From assembly GCA_028023455.1 (NCBI GenBank), contig JAQFVV010000453.1, positions 88,501 through 152,500 on the forward strand: a stretch of 64,000 bases of DNA. Reading direction: 5' to 3'. The position numbers and the translations under genes are program-made. Positions 57,644-64,000 of the stretch are shown here, piece by piece (the first letter of the stretch is position 1; each line of letters opens with the position of its first letter). The DNA comes from Epiperipatus broadwayi. Taxonomy: Eukaryota > Onychophora > Udeonychophora > Euonychophora > Peripatidae. The notes under the pieces were generated by a model. The model searched no databases. It saw nothing but the letters and a program-made list of their open reading frames with translations, and was not told the DNA's origin.

Positions 57644-57938
57644 AAGAAAATAGATCTAAACACAAACTCTGAGCGTTTATGAAACAGTTTCTATTCAGCT
57701 TACAAGCATGAATCTTTTAGACACGTAATGTCTTCAAACTCAGCATAGCAAGCCAGATATTTACATGGGTCTGATCTCTGTTTAGCATCACCACATAGTA
57801 GAAGCCTCTGCAATATATATCATTGCAAGAAAGACCTCAAAGGTACATTTATAAAAAACAAAAAACACAAGTTAAAACTTGCTAACGCTTGTATTTATGA
57901 CAATAGATGTCATTCTACCAAAAACCCCATCACGTGTA
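57644..57938. other. Interior of the inverted family-3 pair
   Basis: 57760-57856 is unique sequence between the arms; 57857-57935 is the left terminal repeat of the complete element. No gene. Confidence 0.6.
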
Positions 57939-58051
57939 GCTATCTGGCTTGCTATGCTGAGTTTGAAGATGTGTCTAAAAGATACACGCTTGCAAGCTGA
58001 ATAGAAACTGTTTCATAAACACTCAGAGTTTGTGTTTAGATCTATTTTCTT

Positions 58052-58110
58052 ATTTCTGTCCTTCACTGACGATAGCAAATAGCTTGAAATCATGATCTGA
58101 AGGTCGAAAT
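58052..58110 (+). ncRNA. Type I hammerhead ribozyme fold, right arm (family 3)
   Basis: In order: ATTTC, TGT, CCTTCA, CTGACGA, helix II AGC-AAATA-GCT flanked by T and T, GAA, AT-CATG-AT, C17 (58097), TGAAGG, TC, GAAAT. Inner helix I CCTTCA/TGAAGG and outer ATTTC/GAAAT both pair perfectly. Helix III is A-U, U-A with a 4-nt loop. The only blemish is U-U at the helix II base. Predicted cleavage is after 58097. Confidence 0.76.
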
Positions 58111-58246
58111 TAAAGTTAGAGATAGTGAATGCTTGCTCTGACGTTTATGTAAACAAAAAAACTATGCTTGATGGTGTTTTTGGTAGAATGCCATCTATTG
58201 TCATAAATACAAGCGTTAGCAAGTTTTAACTTGTGTTTTTTTGTTT

Positions 58247-58689
58247 TTCATATATATATATATATGCAAAAAGAAAAAATACAATATTATGGCATCTACT
58301 GCAAATTATAAAATTGATATATTAGGAATGTAATAAAGGTTACCATAGTAAGGATTTAATCTAAATATAATGATTTCAATCTTGTTAGCAAATAATTAAA
58401 GATATTGTAGGCAACTAAGAAATAAAGGTAGATGTGCAATCACAACATATGGTAATAAGCCATTATAATATTATCAAACCATATTTATATAAATTCAAAT
58501 ATGTAATTCAAGTAAAAATTGATACTTCTGATATAAGAAACATGGGGTTTCAATACTGAGTGATCTAGTAATTTTAAGATAAATTCAGTTTTTTTAAATA
58601 TCTTGGTCTCAGGCAATTACTACTAGCATTATAGTTGAAGGTCATTAATCTTTTGAATCTGATGACCGAATTGCTTTGTTAGGTTTTTT
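58247..58689. other. AT-rich sequence without recognised gene
   Basis: Begins with a short (TA)n. Nothing recognised. Confidence 0.5.
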
Positions 58690-59430
58690 AGTAATGCAAT
58701 TCCACTAAAAAATCACTCTCATGCACCTTCTATAGTGTTATTTTATAGAAAAAATTAAAATGTATATTGACTATCAGTTCCAACTAAATTATCTAGATGT
58801 CTGTATCATTAAGAGAAAAATAAACAATGAGAATTGGGTGTGCTTTCAAGTTAAGAGATAGGCCTACCATTGCACTTAAAAGTAATCAATGTAATTGTGA
58901 AATCGTTTGAATCTTGAAATTGAAAATTGAAAGTTTACCTAGAGCAGCTTATTATGGAGAGACCTGGGCCAATATCACTACCAGAACCTCCCAACATCAC
59001 TACTTATATAGGAGAGCACAAAACAACACTGAAAGTAAATCTATATTCCTCGAATACCAAAAAAACAATGGGCGATATATTTGAACCCACTGTAGCAAAG
59101 GTGCTGTGTACAGAGTGCAAAAATACCAAAAGAAAAATAAGAGAAGCGTGCTTCATTGCAAATGACAACAATGCAATAAACCGGAAGGAATCGTGCTTTT
59201 CCATTTCTAGAAAGTGGATTATATGAAGATATTGAATAAATTTACGTAAATTACTACTCAGTCTTTAAAAATCACAACTCAAGCCAACACCCCAAAGATA
59301 GGCTATGAATATGGGAACCAAAGTTTCCCAGAAAGTGCTCAGCCTTATAATTCCCTTAATATTGAGTTTCACTTGTTTGCCTAACGTGCAATTTGTAGCT
59401 TACTACTTGAAGGTGAAGCAGAAACAAGGA
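58690..59430 (+). pseudogene. Penelope-like element relic with GIY-YIG nuclease remnant
   Basis: LNYLDVCIIKRKI at about 58784-58820 matches the FLDLKITR block after the RT palm. A 99-codon frame (58927-59226) then contains TYIGEHKTTLKV (residues about 25-36), the YIG part of a GIY-YIG nuclease. AKVLCTECKNTKRKIREACF (about 56-76) and INRKE follow, matching the later nuclease motifs NNKRKIKEAM and INRQ of the 17-18 kb copy. The intervening linker is largely deleted. Four Penelope-like pieces are now counted, two per strand; they may not all be one family. Confidence 0.72.
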
Positions 59431-60444
59431 TTTCATTTCTATAGTTTGTTTATTTAGTTTTATTTTTGTAAAATTAAGTGAAATATTAATTTTTTAAAGT
59501 AAGTTTATGATATTCACTTTCACATTTTGTTTGAACGTATTTGTTTTTATGAAAAAATAAATTAAGGAGTGATAAATGAAAAAAAAAAGCCTGCTAAAAA
59601 ATTATAATTATAAATGAATTTTAAAATTTTAAGATTATATTCATTATTTGAATGTATTCTTTATTGATATGCATGAAAATTTATGTCAGAATTATATTCA
59701 TTGAAAGACATTTTTAAATCTAAAGGCTAAAATAAAATCTTTTATTTTCATTATTTATTTGATTTGATTACATTTGCTATTTCTGTTCAAAGTTGATATA
59801 TTACTTTTATCGTGACAGATGTTTTGAAGTTCTAATTTTATTAAATGTTATGAAAAATGTAAATTTTAATAAAGAATAAAAATATGGGAATCAATTTAGT
59901 ATATGATATCAGATATCTTTTCAGACCTGGAGAAATAACTGAACACTACTGAAGAGACTATGTGATAAATGTAACAAATATGTGATATTTTTTATGTCTG
60001 TTGTGTTTGTAAATACCAGCAAAAAAAAGTAATGTGCGTTGTCTTATTTTTGAAGAAATAATTAAATGTGTGTTAATTTTTAATTAACAGCTGTGACATT
60101 TTAATAAATAAGTAGTAGGTTTTCCCACCTTAAATGGCAAGAATAATACAAAGGGAGGAATATAAGAATGTATGAAGTGTTCTTTTATCTGAATAATACT
60201 CAAATTGTCTGGCAATTAAATTTTAATTAACAAAAATTAAATGAACAAATAGTAGCAGAATTTTTATCCATTAAACTACAATTGCAACATTTTATTAAAA
60301 ATTTAATTACCAAATAGTATGAACAAACTACAAAAGTAAAATTATCTTGGGTGTGTGTGTGTTAAAATCTACTATCAAGTAAAACAGAATAAAATAAAGG
60401 TGTGTCTTGTCACCAATAACTAACATAATTGTCTTGAAGGGAGA
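59431..60444. other. AT-rich sequence without recognised gene
   Basis: Nothing recognised. Short (GT)n near 60351-60362. Confidence 0.5.
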
Positions 60445-61119
60445 TTATAAAGTGATCTGAATAGATGTTGTTTTGTAATCATGACAACTGATAAATCTGG
60501 ATTTGTCTGTTAGGATGAGTTTTTTGTGGTACCAACAATTTCTCCTCTGATTTACATGAAAGTAATACATGAGTGAAACTTTCTGGAGAAATTGAACCAA
60601 TCCATAAAGAAAGTATTGCTGAACAGCTGGATTGGTGTGTTCAAGGGCAGATCTGGCATTAAGACCAGCTCCAAAATTTTTGCAAATGCTCAACATGCTA
60701 TTGGTTTCACCACTGACATCAGCATAGTGAGAAATAGGTTTTCATTTTGGACTAAATATATATGATTTAGAAGCTTTGACAGTGCTGAATCAGCACTCAC
60801 TCTCTTTTGCTACCATTCCTTCTTTCATGCAGTATAGATGATTCACATTTGCTGCAAAGTGGTCCAAACCATTGAGAAGATTGTGTTCCTGCAGGTAATT
60901 CAATGCAGACTCCTTTCAGGTGACTACTTTTCTGTGAAATTCCACCAGGAACATATTCAAAATATATAAGTGGATGTTGTAAAACCACCAAGAATTTGAA
61001 GATCTTTTTTTATTTAGTTGCTGTTTACTGGTCAAAGAGCCTAGTATTTGTAAAAATACATCTTTTTCTGCTTTTTTTTTCATTTCATGATCATTGACAA
61101 AATAAATAAAATTTTGCAC
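60445..61119 (-). pseudogene. Unidentified decayed 225-codon reading frame
   Basis: One minus-strand frame runs from 61119 to 60445 with only three stops (60916-60918, 60790-60792, 60742-60744). The composition is protein-like and balanced, unlike the surrounding low-complexity DNA: KESALNYLQEHNLLNGLDHF, AANVNHLYCMKEGMVAKESE, then ETNSMLSICKNFGAGLNARS, ALEHTNPAVQQYFLYGLVQF, LQKVSLMYYFHVNQRRNCWY. I do not recognise the family. Possibilities are a processed pseudogene of a host gene or a piece of a transposon protein. No introns or splice sites were evident. Local AT content is lower than in the flanks. Confidence 0.55.
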
Positions 61120-61306
61120 CTACTCAAACAATTGAAAGATTAAACAACCAAGCAGAAAGAAAATAATTTTTATACATTTAATGTTCTTATGATTTAATAA
61201 AAAAACAGAAAAAATAAAAAGAAATTACAAAGGTCATGAAGTTAAACAATTGGATAAAGGTTTTTCTTTCCCCAGTTTACAAGTCAAAAGTCACTAATTT
61301 CTGTAT

Positions 61307-63235
61307 TTGTATTTTTTGTACTTTAATGCTAGAATTGGTAGACAAATGAAAGATGAAATTGCTGAAGATAATTTTGGTTATGGTAATAGAAATGAGAGAG
61401 GACATAGACTTGTGGACTTTGCAGAAAAAGAAAAACTTTATATTATGAATTCATTTTTTGAGAAAAATGTTAAAAGGAAATGGACATGGAAGCATCCAAA
61501 TGAAGGTACAGCAGAATTGGATTATATTTTGACTAACAGAAAATACATATTTCAAGATTGTAATGTTCTTAATAAATTTAACACAGGAAGTGATCATCGA
61601 TTAGTAAGGTGTAAGTTACGTGTTAATGTAAAACTAGAGAGACAAAAATTATTAAGAAAAACAATATTTACAGTTGATATTTCTAATCTTCAGAAACATT
61701 CTAATGAATTTAAATTAGAACTTACAAATAGGTTTCAAGTGTTAGGAGATTTTGAACATGATTCAGATTTGAATGAAATTAATATGAAAATAACTGATAC
61801 ACCTTTAAAAACTGCAACAAACATAGCTGGTAGAAAAAAGCAGCAATTGACTAATAAAATTTCTACTGAGACTAGAGAATTTATGAAGAAAAGAAGGAAT
61901 ATGAAGATATACAAAAGTGATGTATTAAAAAGAATTGAATATCTCGAATTTTGTAAAATGGTACAGAAAAGAGTTGAAAATGATATAAGAAAGTATAACT
62001 ATGAAATAGCAAGGAAAGCTGTAGAAGAAAATAAAAGTCTCAAAAATGTTAAACAACATTTTGGTATTGGTATGAAATTTATATCTGCAATAAGAAAAAA
62101 AGATGGAATTATTACTAGAAAGAGAGATGACATCATGAAATTGGTAGAAGATTTTTATCAAGAATTATATAGTAATAAAGAACAAGTACCTCCTATATCT
62201 ATTACATCTTCCGAATTGCCCAGAATTTTAAATGAAGAAGTGAGATATGCAATTAAGTGTATGAAGAAAGGAAAGGCTCCAGGAAATGATGGAATTATAA
62301 TTGATATATTAAAAGAAGCAGGTGAAGAAATAGAAACAATTTTAGCAAAGTTATATACCAAATGTCTAAATGATAAAGATGTACTGGAAGATTGGAAGAA
62401 TGCAGTAATAATATTAATATTTAAAAAAGGTGATAAAGAAGATATTAGAAATTACAGACCTATCAGCCTTTTATCAGTTTTATATAAAATTTTTACCAAG
62501 ATAATTACAACTCATCTACAGAGAACTTTGGATTTTCACCAACCAAGAGAACAAGCGGGATTTAAAAGTGGTTTTAGTACAATAGATCATATCCAGGTAT
62601 TGAGAGAAGTCATAGAAAGGACAAACGAATATGAGTTGTCATTATGTTTTGAATTTGTAGATTATGAAAAGGCATTCGATTCTATACACATTTCTTCAGT
62701 GATTAAAGCATTGAATCATCAAGGTATAGATCCAGGATATTGTCATATTTTAAAGAATATTTATAAAAATGCAACAGCAACAATTAGATTACATAATGAT
62801 ACTGGAAAAATCAACATTGAGAAAGGTGTAAGACAAGGTGACTCCATATCTTCAAAACTCTTTACAGCAGTGCTGCAAGAAGTATTTTGTGGATTAAAAT
62901 GGGAAACTAAAGGAGTGAAAGTAAATGGAGAGTATTTAAGTCATTTAGATTTTGCAGATGATGTAGTTGTTTTTGCAAATAATGCTTCAGAGCTGCAGGA
63001 AATGTTGCAGGAGTTAGCAGATGAAAGTAGAAAAGTAGGACTAAAGATAAATGTTAAAAAGACTAAAGTAATGTTTAATCGATTTGCTCAAAATATGAAA
63101 ATAAAGATTGATTATGAAGAATTAGAAGAAGTTAACAGTTACAAATACCTTGGTCAGATTATTAATACAGATGGAAACATAATGGAGGAAATAGAATTAA
63201 ACTTGGTTGGAGTGCTTTTGGTAGAAATAACTTGA
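61307..63235 (+). pseudogene. RTE-like LINE: endonuclease end plus reverse transcriptase (642 codons open)
   Basis: This polyprotein of an RTE-like LINE is 5'-truncated inside the APE endonuclease; the element begins about 61318 at FNARIG (from GDFNARIG). Endonuclease end: TWKHPNEGTAELDYILTNRK (about residues 63-82) and GSDHRLV (94-100). RT: GKAPGNDGI near 322-330, YRPISLLSVLYKIF near 383-396, FVDYEKAFDSI near 449-459 (first catalytic Asp), GVRQGDSIS near 508-516, FADDVVVF near 548-555 (catalytic DD), GLKINVKKTKVM near 578-589, SYKYLGQII near 612-620. All catalytic residues are intact. The frame is lost at about 63190, where the second frame takes over. Confidence 0.93.
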
Positions 63236-63693
63236 TACTAAAAGGAAATATGCCTATGTGTTTGAAAAGGATGGTTTTTAACAAATGTGTTTTACCAGTT
63301 CTTACTTATGGATCTGAGACTTGGACACTTAATAGAAGAGCAATACAGAGACTTCAGACCACTCAAAGGAGTATGGAGAGATGTATGTTGGGAGTAACAA
63401 GAAGAGATCGAAAACGCAATGTATGGATAAGACAACAAACAGGTGTTACTGACCTTATTGAAAAAATTAAAAGATTGAAATGGAGTTGGGCTGGACATAT
63501 TGCTAGAAGAGATGATAATAGATGGACAATTGAAATTTTAAACTGGATTCCAAGAGATTGTAAAAGACCCAGAAAGAGACCACATGTGAGATGGATGAAT
63601 GAAATAAGAAAGTGTGCAGGGGTGTTGTGGAGAAGAAAAGCTAAAGATCGGAGAAGATGGATTAAACTTGGAGAGACCTTCATCCTGCAGTAG
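63193..63693 (+). pseudogene. RTE-like LINE C-terminal domain, in shifted frame
   Basis: In the frame starting AGA at 63193 the protein continues RIKLGWSAFGRNNLILKGN, then MPMCLKRMVFNKCVLPVLTY, GSETWTLNRRAIQRLQTTQR, ERCMLGVTRRDRKRN, RLKWSWAGHIARRDDNRWT, and KRPRKRPHVRWMNEIRK to the stop at 63691. This is the typical C-terminal domain after the RT of RTE-like LINEs. One net frameshift near 63190 is the only lesion seen across about 2.3 kb. The older copy at 37.5-39.7 kb reads through this point with a longer sequence, supporting a small deletion here. Confidence 0.92.
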
Positions 63694-63697
63694 ATTG

Positions 63698-63705
63698 ATA
63701 ATGGT

Positions 63706-63731
<26 letters not shown>
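63698..63731 (+). repeat. (GATGAT)n 3' tail of the RTE-like LINE
   Basis: GGTTGATGATGATGATGATG follows the stop almost at once. Short tandem-repeat 3' tails instead of poly-A are usual for RTE-like elements. The fragment at 40892-41257 has the same tail. A clear target-site duplication was not seen. Confidence 0.9.
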
Positions 63732-63734
<3 letters not shown>

Positions 63735-63737
<3 letters not shown>

Positions 63738-64000
63738 ACTATTAATATTATCTGAATGAGTAAACTAAAAAAAAAAAAAACAGTTTGTCAATATTTAAAA
63801 AACAATTACATGCCTATTTATTGAAAAAAAAAAAAAAAGAACAACAATAAAATAATAAAAAATATCCGATATTTATTGTTTTTATTATGTAGTGCGAAAA
63901 TATGGGTGGGGACGACGACTATGTTTTTTTATTTATTACAATACATATTGTTTTCCTTCATTTTTGTTTGGAGACACATTACGATAAAAAAACAACAACA
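63735..64000. other. AT-rich sequence without recognised gene
   Basis: Poly-A tracts and low complexity up to the window edge. Confidence 0.5.

Larger units (their letters stand above)
57493..58246. mobile_element. Inverted pair of hammerhead-bearing elements (family 3)
   Basis: The left arm 57493-57759 is the inverse complement of 57939-58205 at high identity. A complete element appears to run 57857-58246, with terminal inverted repeats of about 80 bp (57857-57935, ACACAAGTTAAAACTTGCTA; 58167-58246, TAGCAAGTTTTAACTTGTGT). The left arm is a partial copy in the opposite orientation. Each arm contains one hammerhead fold. No coding capacity. Confidence 0.85.

Noticed and set aside
58650-58675. 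AATCTGATGACCGAATT as a hammerhead core
   Set aside because: CTGATGA is followed almost directly by GAA with no room for helix II.
61925-62361. Minus-strand frames overlapping the RTE LINE
   Set aside because: Antisense shadows of the well-supported plus-strand RT frame.

Overview
This window is AT-rich, repeat-saturated animal nuclear DNA. I found no convincing host gene exon, no rRNA and no CRISPR array. Nearly every coding-like frame belongs to a retroelement: APE-type non-LTR LINEs of at least two lineages (an L1/Tx1-like two-ORF lineage and an RTE-like lineage) plus Penelope-like elements (PLEs) with a GIY-YIG endonuclease. Short tRNA-derived SINEs, fold-back and direct-repeat elements and large (TA)n, (TAC)n, (AAT)n and (ATCT)n arrays fill the rest. 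This mix fits a large invertebrate genome, plausibly a mollusc or cephalopod; that is an inference from repeat flavour and not a marker-gene identification.

Layout. 1-12.6 kb is a LINE cluster: two decayed plus-strand L1/Tx1-like copies (1-1.8 kb and 2.0-6.3 kb), then a nearly full-length minus-strand copy (6.77-12.59 kb) lying between two (TAC)n arrays. 13.5-24 kb holds an unnamed repeat with an A-B-A direct-repeat layout, two SINEs, two Penelope-like fragments in opposite orientation, and a terminal-inverted-repeat element carrying a hammerhead-ribozyme fold. 24-33 kb has long trinucleotide arrays, a LINE fragment between perfect 43-bp direct repeats, RT fragments of another LINE, and an internally deleted L1/Tx1-like copy. 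33-41 kb has a SINE, a near-ideal hammerhead fold on the minus strand (35247-35302), a 390-bp (ATCT)n array and two RTE-like relics. 41-52 kb is mostly featureless AT-rich DNA with fold-back elements, a SINE and a second hammerhead-related inverted-repeat element. 52-64 kb has two more Penelope-like relics, a SINE, a direct-repeat dimer with two decayed hammerhead folds 380 bp apart, an inverted pair of elements with one hammerhead fold each, an unidentified 225-codon decayed reading frame, and a 5'-truncated but otherwise well-preserved RTE-like LINE with one frameshift.

The most interesting theme is the recurrence of a type I hammerhead scaffold: CTGANGA, helix II, GAA, a 1-2 bp helix III, C17, and a long interrupted helix I. 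It appears in at least three sequence-distinct repeat families, with different but self-consistent helix I pairings. Hammerheads with very short helix III are known from Penelope-like elements and retrozymes, and the window also contains four Penelope-like protein relics that could have supplied enzymes. All calls were made by eye; no search or folding program was run.
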